Assembly: GCA_963791945.1 (NCBI GenBank)
Contig: CAWBUD010000002.1
Location: 2,046,001 to 2,110,000, forward strand
Length of the DNA stretch: 64,000 nt
From: PALSA-1003 sp963791945
GTDB lineage: Bacteria; Pseudomonadota; Gammaproteobacteria; Burkholderiales; Casimicrobiaceae
Direction of reading: 5' to 3'
The translations under genes and the position numbers were made by a program. Below are positions 16,542-25,071 of this stretch, piece by piece; position 1 is the first letter of the stretch, and the number at the start of each line of letters is the position of its first letter. The notes beneath the pieces were generated by a model. The model was not told where the DNA came from and did not search any database. It saw nothing but the letters and a program-made list of their open reading frames with translations.

Positions 16542-18704
16542 TTAGTCCCCCTTGTTCAAAGAGTGTTGCGGCGCCAGGCCCAGGCGCCGGGCCAGGATAT
16601 CGACGCCGAAGGCGCCCTGCTCGAGAACGATGAGCGGGTTGATCTCGAGGCTCTCGACGAGCCCCATCGCCGCAACGCCGAGATTCGAGATCGCGGCGAT
16701 GGCGGCGGCCGCGGCGTCGGCGTCGTACGGCCCCTTGCCGCGAAAGCCTTTGAGCAGCTCGCCCGCACGGGTCTCGTCGAGCATCGCGCGCGCTTCGTCG
16801 ACGGCGATCGGCCCGAGCCTGACCGCGACCGAATCGATGAGCTCGACGAAAATACCGCCAAGCCCGACGATCACCAGGCTGCCAAACGCGGGGTCGTTGC
16901 GCAAGCCGACAATGAGCTCAACGCCGCCCTGTAGCATCGGTTGAAGGACGATGTCGCCCGGCTCGCAGCACGCCAGAACTTCTCTCATCCGATTTGCGAG
17001 ATCGGCATAGGCCTCCGTCACCGCGGCTGCCGACCCGAGCCCCAGGCGAACCAGCTCGTGCTCCGTCTTGTGCGGCAGACCGGCGGCGCTCGCCTTGAGC
17101 ACGACCGGGTATCCGACCTCTTCCGCGCGCTCGACCGCCTCCGCAGAGGAACCGACCTCCCTGCTCGAGACCATTGGCACTCCGGCTTCGCGGAGCAAGA
17201 CGTACAGTTCCTGTTCGTCCAGCGCCTGGCTCCGATCCAGCCCGGCTCGCAAGCGATCCGTCACATTACAACTTACCGCGGATTCCTCTACAGGGTCGCG
17301 CAGCCCCAGCCACTTCGCTATCGCCGTCAGCGCAGGCCGCATACCCGTGAGGTACGGAATGCCCGCTACCTCAAGCGCCGCGCGAACCTGAGGGTTCGGG
17401 CCGGCCCCGGGCGTGTTGTTGAAAAATATGATGTGCTTTCCGGTTGCGGCGATGCGAACGGCATGCTCGGCCATCGTGAGGGCGTAACTCGTGTCGGCGC
17501 CGCCCGACGCGGGCGCGTCGACGGCGAGGCCGATGGCGCCGATCGACGCGTCAGCGCAAAGGGTGTCGAGCATCGTGCCGAAGCGCTCCGAATTGAAGCC
17601 CAGGCCCCAGCCGTCAAGCGGGTTGTTCGGACGGGCGAACGGCGGAAAGGCCGGCTTCAGCCGCTCGATGGTTGCATCGGCAAGCGGCTCGAGCGAGAGC
17701 CCGATCTGCGAGCTGATGTCGGCGATGAGGGCCGCCTCACCGCCGGAAAGCGTGATCGGTACGAAGTGGCGTATTCGGGGCGGGGCGGGATAAGAGCTGA
17801 CCAGCACGGCGGTCTCGATCATTTCGTCGAGATCGCGTACTCGAATGACGCCATGCTTGCGGAAGAAGGCATCATAGACCGCATCGTCACCTGCCAGGCT
17901 ATCGGTGTGTGCGGCGACGAGCATCCTGCCGCGCGGGCTCGCCCCGGATTTGATTGCAAGGATCCGTTTCCCGTTTGCCCCGGCATGCTGTGCGGCAGCG
18001 CCGAAGCGCGCCGGATCCCGAATGGACTCGAGGAACAGAAGGACCGTCTTGACCCGGCAATCCCGGACAATGTGGTCGAGGTAGTCGGCGGCGGAGAGGA
18101 TCGCCTCGTTGCCCGTGGTCACGAGATACGCGAGGCCGAGATGACGTTCGTCTTGGGCCAGCACGAGCGTCATCGAGCCACTCTGCGAGATCACTGCAAC
18201 GGGACCCGGTCGCACTTCGCTCATGTGTAGCTGGGTCCAGATGGCGATCCGGTCGTGTACGTTGATGAGACCCATGTTGTTCGGCCCGCAGAGCGCGATG
18301 CCATGGGTGCGCGCGACGGCTCGCAGACGTTGCTGGAGCGCTGCGCCGTCGGTGCCTCCGTCCGCAAACCCGCTTGCGTTGACGAAGGCGGTCTTGATTC
18401 CGCGGCGGCCGACCGCGTCGAGCACATCCGGCCCCTGCTCCGCCGGAATCGCAATGAACGCGCTCTCCACGCCGATCGGCAGCGCCTCGACCGACGGCAG
18501 ACATGTGAGGCCCGCTACCTTGCTGTAGCGCGGGTTGACCGGAATGATCTCGCCCGCGAATCCCATGGCGCGAAGGTTCCGAATGACTCGGAAGCCAATG
18601 GCATCCTCCCGCGTCGAAGCTCCGATCACCGCGATCGAGCGCGGCCGGAACAACATCTTGAGCAACTCGCGCGGGACAGACGAATCGTTCGGAGAGCCGT
18701 TCAC
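16542..18704 (-). CDS. ADP-forming acyl-CoA synthetase (fused alpha-beta)
   Basis: About 720-residue acetyl-CoA synthetase (ADP-forming)/Pat-like fusion. First comes the CoA-binding domain (MLFRPRSIAVIGAST), then the succinyl-CoA ligase-like domain with the phospho-His loop region (AVISQSGSMTLVLA). The ATP-grasp beta part follows from about residue 500 (VGYPVVLKASAAGLPHKTE, QPMLQGGVELIVGLRNDP, ESLEINPLIV). It activates a carboxylic acid to its CoA ester while splitting ATP to ADP. The frame opens at 18827 inside the ATPase gene; I chose GTG 18704 because GGAG stands six bases before it and family homology starts soon after. The substrate is unknown. Between potA and the hydratase gene in one operon. 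Confidence 0.88.
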   Translation of the reverse strand: MNGSPNDSSVPRELLKMLFRPRSIAVIGASTREDAIGFRVIRNLRAMGFAGEIIPVNPRYSKVAGLTCLPSVEALPIGVESAFIAIPAEQGPDVLDAVGRRGIKTAFVNASGFADGGTDGAALQQRLRAVARTHGIALCGPNNMGLINVHDRIAIWTQLHMSEVRPGPVAVISQSGSMTLVLAQDERHLGLAYLVTTGNEAILSAADYLDHIVRDCRVKTVLLFLESIRDPARFGAAAQHAGANGKRILAIKSGASPRGRMLVAAHTDSLAGDDAVYDAFFRKHGVIRVRDLDEMIETAVLVSSYPAPPRIRHFVPITLSGGEAALIADISSQIGLSLEPLADATIERLKPAFPPFARPNNPLDGWGLGFNSERFGTMLDTLCADASIGAIGLAVDAPASGGADTSYALTMAEHAVRIAATGKHIIFFNNTPGAGPNPQVRAALEVAGIPYLTGMRPALTAIAKWLGLRDPVEESAVSCNVTDRLRAGLDRSQALDEQELYVLLREAGVPMVSSREVGSSAEAVERAEEVGYPVVLKASAAGLPHKTEHELVRLGLGSAAAVTEAYADLANRMREVLACCEPGDIVLQPMLQGGVELIVGLRNDPAFGSLVIVGLGGIFVELIDSVAVRLGPIAVDEARAMLDETRAGELLKGFRGKGPYDADAAAAAIAAISNLGVAAMGLVESLEINPLIVLEQGAFGVDILARRLGLAPQHSLNKGD

Positions 18705-18766
18705 GAAGGACTCCGACCGAATGTCGATCGAGCCCGTCTCGACCGGCTCAAGTGTGTTGCGCCTGC

Positions 18767-19921
18767 TCAAGACACCGCAGGCGCTGACGCGCCGTCCGGG
18801 ATTACCCACGCATCGTCGGGGCCCCACCAGACGGCCGCAACAGCGCCGCGCGGGATGAGTGGCTGCCCGGCATTCGGTCGGAACACCGTCAGCATATCGC
18901 GGCTTTCGAGCTCGACCTGGAACCGCTGCGTATCACCGTGATACGTGCACTCGATCACGCGCGCCGCGCGCCCCCGAGCGGCGACTGTCTCGGTGGCCTC
19001 GATCCGAATGCGTTCCGGACGGATCGCCACCGTGAATCGATCGCCCACGACAGCGCCGGCCAGACCCGGAACTTCCAAGGCGAGCCCGGCCTTGGTGCGC
19101 AGCAGCGCCGGCTCGCCAGGGACCTCGACCGTCGTCTCGAGAAAGTTCGAGGAGCCCAGGAAGTCCGCGACGAAACGCGTGCGTGGCCGCTCGTAGAGCT
19201 CGTCGGGCTGGCCGACCTGCTCGACGCGGCCGCGGTGCATCACGACGATGCGGTCAGACATGCTCATGGCCTCTTCCTGATCGTGCGTAACGTAGATCAC
19301 CGTGCTTCCGATTGCGCGCGTGATGCGCTTGATCTCGATCTGGAGCTCGTCCCGCAGCTTCTTGTCGAGCGCGCCCAGTGGCTCGTCCATCAGGAGAAGC
19401 GGCGGCTCGAACACGAGCGCGCGGGCCAAGGCCACCCGCTGCTGCTGGCCGCCGCTGAGCTGATTGGGCATGCGCTCCTGCATGCCCTCGAGCCGAACCA
19501 GGGCAAGCGCGCGATCGACGAGGCGCGCGATTTCCGGCCGCGGCACACCACGCATGCGCAACGGGAAAGCGATGTTCCTTGCCACCGTCATATGCGGAAA
19601 CAGCGCGTAGTTCTGGTAGACCATGCCAATGTTGCGCCTATACGGCGGCAGGCGTGTGATATCGTCGCCGGCGAGCATGATCACTCCCTGGGTTGGCGTG
19701 AGAAAGCCGGCCACCAGCAGCAAGGTTGTCGTCTTGCCCGAACCGCTTGGTCCGAGAAAGCTGACGAACTCGCCGGCGGCGATGCTGAGGCTCAGATTGT
19801 CGACGGCAACAAGGCCGTCGTAGTGTTTGACGATCCCCCGAAGCTCGATCGGCGATCCATGGAGTCGCGCGCCGGCGCGCGACTCTCCGTTCACGCCAGT
19901 GCGCGGCGGCGTCAACTCCAT
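18767..19921 (-). CDS. PotA-type ABC transporter ATPase
   Basis: 384-residue ATPase of the spermidine/putrescine-Fe(III) importer class. The nucleotide-binding domain has Walker A GPSGSGKT, Q-loop MVYQNYALFPHMTV, signature LSGGQQQR, Walker B LLLMDEPLGALD and the H-loop YVTHDQEEAM. The C-terminal TOBE domain (IRPERIRIE, then YHGDTQRFQVELES) is the regulatory, ligand-sensing part seen in PotA and MalK. It energises the two permeases encoded just upstream. It is followed by the acyl-CoA synthetase gene, so import and activation are co-transcribed. Confidence 0.94.
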   Translation of the reverse strand: MELTPPRTGVNGESRAGARLHGSPIELRGIVKHYDGLVAVDNLSLSIAAGEFVSFLGPSGSGKTTTLLLVAGFLTPTQGVIMLAGDDITRLPPYRRNIGMVYQNYALFPHMTVARNIAFPLRMRGVPRPEIARLVDRALALVRLEGMQERMPNQLSGGQQQRVALARALVFEPPLLLMDEPLGALDKKLRDELQIEIKRITRAIGSTVIYVTHDQEEAMSMSDRIVVMHRGRVEQVGQPDELYERPRTRFVADFLGSSNFLETTVEVPGEPALLRTKAGLALEVPGLAGAVVGDRFTVAIRPERIRIEATETVAARGRAARVIECTYHGDTQRFQVELESRDMLTVFRPNAGQPLIPRGAVAAVWWGPDDAWVIPDGASAPAVS

Positions 19922-19991
19922 CGTCCTGCTCGTCTTATCAAGGGCTTCTGCTGCGGCAAGGTGCCGACTGGCGCCCGTCGACTGGTAACCA

Positions 19992-20819
19992 TCATTTCGC
20001 CCGCGTCTGCAAGCCGCTTACGCGCCGCAGATAACGCTTGAGCAATTCGCTGAGCAACATGACCAAAGCCGATAACGCAATAAGGATTGTCGAAACGGCA
20101 GCAATCGTGGGATTGAGCTCGAAGCGGATTCCGTCCCAGATCCGCCTAGGAAGCGTCATCGTCTCCGCGCTTGTCAGGAAGATCGCGATCACCACTTCGT
20201 CGAACGAAATGAGGAAGCCGAACAGCGCCGCAACCACCAGGCCAGGCCGAATCAGCGGCAGAGTGACCTCCAGGAACGCGCGAGGACGGATCGCCCCCAA
20301 ACCGACAGCGGCATTCTCGAGCCGCTCGTCGACCTCGGCGAGCGCTGCGCTGATCACGACTGTCGCATAAGGGAAGGTGACCACCGTGTGGCCGATCACA
20401 AGACCCCAGAACGTGCCGCTGAGGCCGACACGCAGGAAGACATAGTAGAGTGCGACGCCGATCACGATCACCGGTACGATCAGCGGCGCCATGATCAGTG
20501 CACGCACCAGGTTGCGTCCGAAGAAGGTGTAGCGCGTGAGCAGCACCGCTGTCGTCAAGCCGAGCAGCGTCGACAACACGGACACGACCAACGCCACCTT
20601 GAAGCTGGTCTTGGTGGCGGCAATCCAGCTCGGGCTCTGGAAATATTCGCGGAACCAGCGCAACGACCACGCGTGCGGAGGAAACTGGAGGAGGCTCGAG
20701 TCGTTGAACGCCGCGGGAATAACGACGAGCAGCGGGGCTGCAAGGAACAGCAATACCAGTCCAGCGAGCAGCCAGGGCGCCCAACGCGTCGCGGTGAACA
20801 AATCGAAGTGCCGCTTCAT
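19992..20819 (-). CDS. PotC-type ABC transporter permease
   Basis: 275-residue inner-membrane permease with about six transmembrane helices. The binding-protein-dependent transport motif, EAA-like AAVGLGAIRPRAFLEVTLPLIRP, contacts the ATPase and lies about residue 180. The start ATG at 20819 overlaps the stop of the PotB-type gene by ATGA. A longer frame reading back to 21686 is only the out-of-frame shadow of that gene and was rejected. It forms the heterodimeric channel with the PotB-type protein. Confidence 0.93.
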   Translation of the reverse strand: MKRHFDLFTATRWAPWLLAGLVLLFLAAPLLVVIPAAFNDSSLLQFPPHAWSLRWFREYFQSPSWIAATKTSFKVALVVSVLSTLLGLTTAVLLTRYTFFGRNLVRALIMAPLIVPVIVIGVALYYVFLRVGLSGTFWGLVIGHTVVTFPYATVVISAALAEVDERLENAAVGLGAIRPRAFLEVTLPLIRPGLVVAALFGFLISFDEVVIAIFLTSAETMTLPRRIWDGIRFELNPTIAAVSTILIALSALVMLLSELLKRYLRRVSGLQTRAK

Positions 20820-21679
20820 CTCGGCACGACGCGCGTTACCTTGCGCTGAAACGCGAAATACAAAGACAGCCCGATCAGCGACAGGACCAGGAGCACCGTT
20901 GCCAGCGCCGAGCCGAAGCCCCAGTTGAGGACATCGGAGAAATACGTGCTCACCAGCATGGCGACCGTGATCTCGCGGCGTCCGCCGAGCAGGGCGGGGG
21001 TCACGAAGAATCCGAGGGAGATGACGAAGATCAGCATCGCCGAGGCACGCACAGCTGGCATGCTCAGCGGCACGAAGATGGCGACGAAAGCGCGCAGCGG
21101 ATTCGCGCCAAGGCCCTTCGCCGCTTGCAGCAGGCGCAGGTCGATCCCCTTCATGACGCTGAAAAGCACCAGGATGTTGATCGGTACGAGATAGTGAACC
21201 ATGCCGATGATTACCCCGGTCATGTTGAAGACGAGTGGCAGCGGCGCGGTCAAGATTTTCAGCCAGCCGACGAGGAGCTGATTTACCACCCCCGTTGTCT
21301 GCAGCAGCAGCATCCATGCGTAGCACCGGATCAGCAGATTCGTCCAGAACGGTAGGAGGATTGCGGTGAGCATCACCGTACGCACGACCGGCGGCGCTAC
21401 CATGAGCAGATAGGCGACCGGATAGCTCACGAGCAGGCTGACGAGACTGGTTATCAGCGCGATCTTGAAGCTGATCGAGAATACCGTGAGATATTCCGGC
21501 CCCGAGAACAAGCGCCGGTAGAACTCGAGGGTGAACTCCGGTCCGAGCACGCTCTGGACCAAGATGAGCCCGACCGGAACGACGAAGAACAGGACGATGA
21601 AGGCGATGCCCGGCAGCGCGAGCATCGTCGGCCCGAGACGGCCCAGGAGCCGGTCGGTCGAGTCTGCGCTCAAGCTCAT
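20816..21679 (-). CDS. PotB-type ABC transporter permease
   Basis: 287-residue inner-membrane permease with about six helices, the first at residues 17-38 (LALPGIAFIVLFFVVPVGLIL). The EAA-type loop is seen as AAKGLGANPLRAFVAIFVPLSMP. I chose ATG 21679 (MSLSADS) because it fits family length; 17 further in-frame codons upstream lack homology. It partners with the PotC-type permease and the PotA-type ATPase. It starts about 107 bp after the stop of the binding-protein gene. Confidence 0.92.
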   Translation of the reverse strand: MSLSADSTDRLLGRLGPTMLALPGIAFIVLFFVVPVGLILVQSVLGPEFTLEFYRRLFSGPEYLTVFSISFKIALITSLVSLLVSYPVAYLLMVAPPVVRTVMLTAILLPFWTNLLIRCYAWMLLLQTTGVVNQLLVGWLKILTAPLPLVFNMTGVIIGMVHYLVPINILVLFSVMKGIDLRLLQAAKGLGANPLRAFVAIFVPLSMPAVRASAMLIFVISLGFFVTPALLGGRREITVAMLVSTYFSDVLNWGFGSALATVLLVLSLIGLSLYFAFQRKVTRVVPR

Positions 21680-21785
21680 GCCGCACTCCCGGGCGTGAGT
21701 CGCCGTCGCACAGCGGGCGCCGTGACTCACCGCCTAAGTGGTTGGGCTTTCCGATACCGGCGGCGCCAGGCGGCGACTCAGCCCA

Positions 21786-22853
21786 TCACTTGAGCTTCCA
21801 CTGATTCCAGCGCGTAGTGACGTTGTCGAGGTTGGAGGCCCACCACGTGCTGTCGACCGGAACGAGCTCGCCCTTCTGGTAGTGGTAACTGGGCAGCAGC
21901 TCCTTGGTCTTTGCGTCGACCAGGTCGAGCGCCTTGATGTTCGAAGGGCCGACGGCGGTGTCGGTCGCGTAAGCCGCCTGCCGCTGGGCGTCTAGCATCC
22001 AGGAGATGAGCTTGAGGGCATTCGCCTTGTGCTTGCTGCCCTTCGGGATGGCAAGAAAGTCAGTGGTCATGATGCCGCCTTTCCAGACCAGGGCGACCGG
22101 GGCGTTCTTCTCGGTCTGGAGCAGCCCGAGAATGCGGGCCTGTGAGGACAGCGTCATGCTGAGCTCGCCGGAAGCCAGCAGACTCGGCGCCTGCGGCCAC
22201 TGTTCCCAGAACAGGGTGTCGTTCTTGATCGCGTCCCATTTCTTGAGCGAGCCGTCGACGTCGAGAGGATAAAGCTTGTCCATCGGGACCCCTTCCGCCA
22301 TCAGCGCCATCTCGAGCGAGTAGCGTGGCTGGTTAAGCGTGCCGCGCTTGCCCGGGAATTTCTTGAGGTCCCAGAAATCTGCCCAGGAGGTCGGCTGCTT
22401 GCCAGCCGGATACGAGTTGGTGTTATACGCGAGAATCTGGGCGAAGGTCGCGATGCCGGCGCCGTGCGGATCGAGCAGATCCTTCGGAACGCCGTCGGCC
22501 TTGATCGCCGAATAGTCGAGCGTCTCCCACAGTTCCCCGGACGCGGTCTTCAGCGGCAGCCACATGCCAAGAGCCTGAACGACGTCCCACTCGACATTCT
22601 TGGCATCGACCATCGTCTTGATCTTGGTGAGGTTGACGTCGGGAACGTCGATCACCTTGATGCCGGTCGCTTTCTCAAAGCTGTCAAAATAGAACGTGCG
22701 CTCGGCTTTTTGCCAGTTGCCGCCCCAGCCGGCGAAGACCACGACGTTGTCGTCATCTGCGTATGCGGTCCCGGTCAAACCGAGCAATACCCCAGCCGCC
22801 GCCAGCGCGGCGACCGCCCGTCGTGCAGTTATAGCAAGTGTCTTGGTGTTCAT
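21786..22853 (-). CDS. PotD-like ABC transporter periplasmic binding protein 2
   Basis: 355-residue solute-binding protein with a Sec signal peptide (MNTKTLAITARR, hydrophobic stretch, cleavage near TAYADDD, about residue 34). The mature start VVVFAGWGGNWQKAERTFYF and the segment KATGIKVIDVPDVN are typical of polyamine/Fe(III)-type binding proteins. Start 22853 was chosen because the signal peptide begins there; the frame opens 12 codons earlier. It heads the dedicated PotABC importer. Whether a promoter lies in the 338 bp upstream, or it is read from the 27 kb promoter, is unresolved. Confidence 0.92.
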   Translation of the reverse strand: MNTKTLAITARRAVAALAAAGVLLGLTGTAYADDDNVVVFAGWGGNWQKAERTFYFDSFEKATGIKVIDVPDVNLTKIKTMVDAKNVEWDVVQALGMWLPLKTASGELWETLDYSAIKADGVPKDLLDPHGAGIATFAQILAYNTNSYPAGKQPTSWADFWDLKKFPGKRGTLNQPRYSLEMALMAEGVPMDKLYPLDVDGSLKKWDAIKNDTLFWEQWPQAPSLLASGELSMTLSSQARILGLLQTEKNAPVALVWKGGIMTTDFLAIPKGSKHKANALKLISWMLDAQRQAAYATDTAVGPSNIKALDLVDAKTKELLPSYHYQKGELVPVDSTWWASNLDNVTTRWNQWKLK

Positions 22854-23191
22854 CGTTGCTCCTCCTCGCGTAACGCAATCCACAAGCAACCCTCTTCCGA
22901 GACCTGAGCGATTCCGCCCAGGCCCTGTGTCGCGCGGCGCTTCTGGCCGGTCGTAACCACCAAAGGGTCACTCGCGGAGGTGCGTCGCGTATCAGCCCTC
23001 ATGCCCCTAACCCCGAAAGTCAATCAGGACACGAAACATAACCCCGGTACCTTTGCAAGGCAAACAGTGTGGGGACCCATGGGGGAACCACAAGCCGATC
23101 GACTTGATGGGGACCGTGGCGCGATCTGCTCTGCGCATTCGAGGAGTTCAACGGCGCTCACCCTGAGGATCCCGCATCTTTCGTCCTTACA
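22854..23191. other. 338 bp gap between the HdrB-like and PotD-like genes
   Basis: No convincing gene, operator or promoter was found. It has no TTCCG-N5-CGGAA palindrome, unlike the other long gaps of the island, and no near-consensus -35/-10 pair facing the binding-protein gene. The two flanking genes point the same way, so read-through from 27 kb is possible; no hairpin followed by a T-run that would stop it was seen. Confidence 0.4.
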
Positions 23192-24121
23192 TCATCGGAG
23201 CGGGGGACTGGGAGCGGGGGCGGCAGCCTTCGGAGCCCTGCCCAGCCCGATGTGCGCAAGTACCGCTTCGCAGCCGACGACGTGGCGCGACAGCGCTAGA
23301 GTCTCGGGCGACAACCCGAACGCGAGTCCGGCCAGCTGCGAGACGTGGAGTACGGGAACCCCGTAGTCACTCCTGAGCTCACGTTCGATGCTCGGTTGGT
23401 AGGCATCGAAAACGGTATGACACAGCGGACAAGGTGTCACGACGCACTGCGCACCATTGCTCTTGGCGTTGGTCAGGTGAGAGCCGCTCATCCGCAGCGC
23501 GATCTTCTCCTCTACCCCCACGACGTGAAAGCCGCAACACTTGTTTGCCCCCTCGTACTGCACGATCTCGGCGCCGAGCAGCCGGCACAACCGATCCAGC
23601 GCCGGCGTGTCGCCAGCCGAGCCCGACGCGAAGGCGGACGCCGGTCGCTGGATGTGGCAGCCATAAAACGGCGCTACGCGAAGACCCTTAAGCGGCCGCA
23701 CAATCCGCTCGCGCAAAGTTCGTTCGCCCAGGTCTTCGGTGAGCACCCAGAGAAAGTGCTTGACCTCGATTTTGCTTTCGAACGCCAGGCCCTCGTGCGC
23801 CAGCGCGCGGTTCACGGCACCACGCGCCGCAGCGTCGGCCTTGAGACGCTGGTTAGTCTCTATCAGGTTGAGCAGGCAGGTATCGCACACCGCAACCAGG
23901 TCGCAGCCCTGCCGCTCCGCCAATGCCAGGATGCGGCCATTCGCCGTCAGGTGCAGTTGCTCGCTTATCGCGCGGAACTCCCGCGCTCCGGTGCACCCCG
24001 GATTCTCGAGCTCCACTAAGTCAATTCCGAATAATGCAGCGACCGCGTGGGTGCTGACGTCGAGCTCGCGACAGGTGCCCTTGGCCGAGCATCCCGGAAA
24101 ATAGGCGTAGGTGCGTTTCAT
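23192..24121 (-). CDS. HdrB/SdhE-like cysteine-rich (CCG-domain) subunit
   Basis: 309-residue protein with two cysteine-rich CCG-type repeats, as in heterodisulfide reductase HdrB and the SdhE subunit of type-E succinate:quinone reductases. Repeat 1 shows YFPGCSAKGT, NPGCTGA and CDTCLLNL; repeat 2 shows YGCHIQRP, ANKCCGFH and TPCPLCHTV. In repeat 1 the double Cys is reduced to GCTG. Such proteins hold noncubane [4Fe-4S] clusters and link the Fe-S subunit to a quinone or thiol partner. Its start overlaps the Fe-S gene stop by ATGA, so FrdA2, the Fe-S protein and this form one complex. No transmembrane helix; association with the membrane would be peripheral. Confidence 0.88.
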   Translation of the reverse strand: MKRTYAYFPGCSAKGTCRELDVSTHAVAALFGIDLVELENPGCTGAREFRAISEQLHLTANGRILALAERQGCDLVAVCDTCLLNLIETNQRLKADAAARGAVNRALAHEGLAFESKIEVKHFLWVLTEDLGERTLRERIVRPLKGLRVAPFYGCHIQRPASAFASGSAGDTPALDRLCRLLGAEIVQYEGANKCCGFHVVGVEEKIALRMSGSHLTNAKSNGAQCVVTPCPLCHTVFDAYQPSIERELRSDYGVPVLHVSQLAGLAFGLSPETLALSRHVVGCEAVLAHIGLGRAPKAAAPAPSPPLR

Positions 24122-25071
24122 TTGACGTCCTCACTCGACTCGTACGTCTTGCCGATCACTTTCGCACTCGCCGCCGGCGATTCCAGGAAAGCCTTACCCA
24201 AATCGATCTTGCCGCGCGGCACCATCCGCAGCGCCAGCTTCAGCGCATTCAGGGTAAGGCCCTTGCTCTTGAGCGCCAGGGCGGTGGGGTTCAGATAGCC
24301 GCGCGCTTTGACCACATCCAGGAACACGCGCGCGTGCCGGGCTCCCGCTACCGCGCCCGCCCGGTACGCTTGGCGCTTGAGCGGCTCGATCGCTTCACCG
24401 ACGATCGGTATCTCGACCGGACACACCCGTTCGCACTCGTAACAGGATACGCACTTGAACACCTGCGCCACCTCGCCAGCCAGCCTCGCGCGATCGCCAC
24501 CATCGCGCGGGTCCTGAGCCAGCTCGCTCAGGGCCACCAGCAGGGCCGGGCCTGCAAACCCGCTATCCGGCTGCTTGAGCACCGGGCATACCGATTGACA
24601 AGCCAGGCATTGGATGCAGTCACGAAGATGCGCTGTTGGCGCGAACTGAAGCGCGGTCAGCGGCTCCGGAAAGCCCGGATACTCCGTTTTGCGCACTAGC
24701 ATCGGCGAGAGCTTGGCCAGTTGCGCCTCGAAAGGATCCCGCGAAGTCACCAAATCGCGAATGACTTCCATGTTGCTCAGCGGCTCGATTGTCATCTCCG
24801 GCTCCGCCTCTTCCCAACAGGCAAGCCGAGGCGAACCGTTGACGTTCACCGCGCAAGTGCCGCATTTCTTCGAGCCGCACAGCCAGCGGTAACCGAAATC
24901 GATCGCCATGTTTTCGTGAACGTAATCGAGCACGTCCATGATCCGCATGTGCGGAGCGTGTGGCACTTCATAGGCTTCGTAGCGCGGCGCGGAATCGACC
25001 GCAGGATCGAAGCGGTAGAGGCGTACACGAACCTTGTCTGGCTCAGTAGTCGGTTTCGAAGAAGGGCTCAC
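24118..25071 (-). CDS. Succinate dehydrogenase/fumarate reductase-type Fe-S subunit
   Basis: About 317-residue FrdB/SdhB-like subunit. The N-terminal ferredoxin domain carries LCGSKKCGTC and a later Cys for a [2Fe-2S] cluster. The C-terminal domain has CIQCLACQSVCPV and CVSCYECERVCPVEI for the other clusters. The start needs care: no ATG is present, but GTG 25071 is preceded by CCGGAGAAAAGTC and overlaps the end of FrdA2 by 29 bp; earlier in-frame codons lie deep in FrdA2. The tail is longer than in canonical SdhB (about 240 residues). It relays electrons between the flavoprotein and the HdrB-like subunit. Confidence 0.9.
   Translation of the reverse strand: MSPSSKPTTEPDKVRVRLYRFDPAVDSAPRYEAYEVPHAPHMRIMDVLDYVHENMAIDFGYRWLCGSKKCGTCAVNVNGSPRLACWEEAEPEMTIEPLSNMEVIRDLVTSRDPFEAQLAKLSPMLVRKTEYPGFPEPLTALQFAPTAHLRDCIQCLACQSVCPVLKQPDSGFAGPALLVALSELAQDPRDGGDRARLAGEVAQVFKCVSCYECERVCPVEIPIVGEAIEPLKRQAYRAGAVAGARHARVFLDVVKARGYLNPTALALKSKGLTLNALKLALRMVPRGKIDLGKAFLESPAASAKVIGKTYESSEDVK

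Noticed and set aside
20820..21686. N-terminal extension of the PotC-type permease
   Set aside because: The extra codons are the PotB-type gene read in another frame; the start at 20819 overlaps the PotB stop by ATGA.
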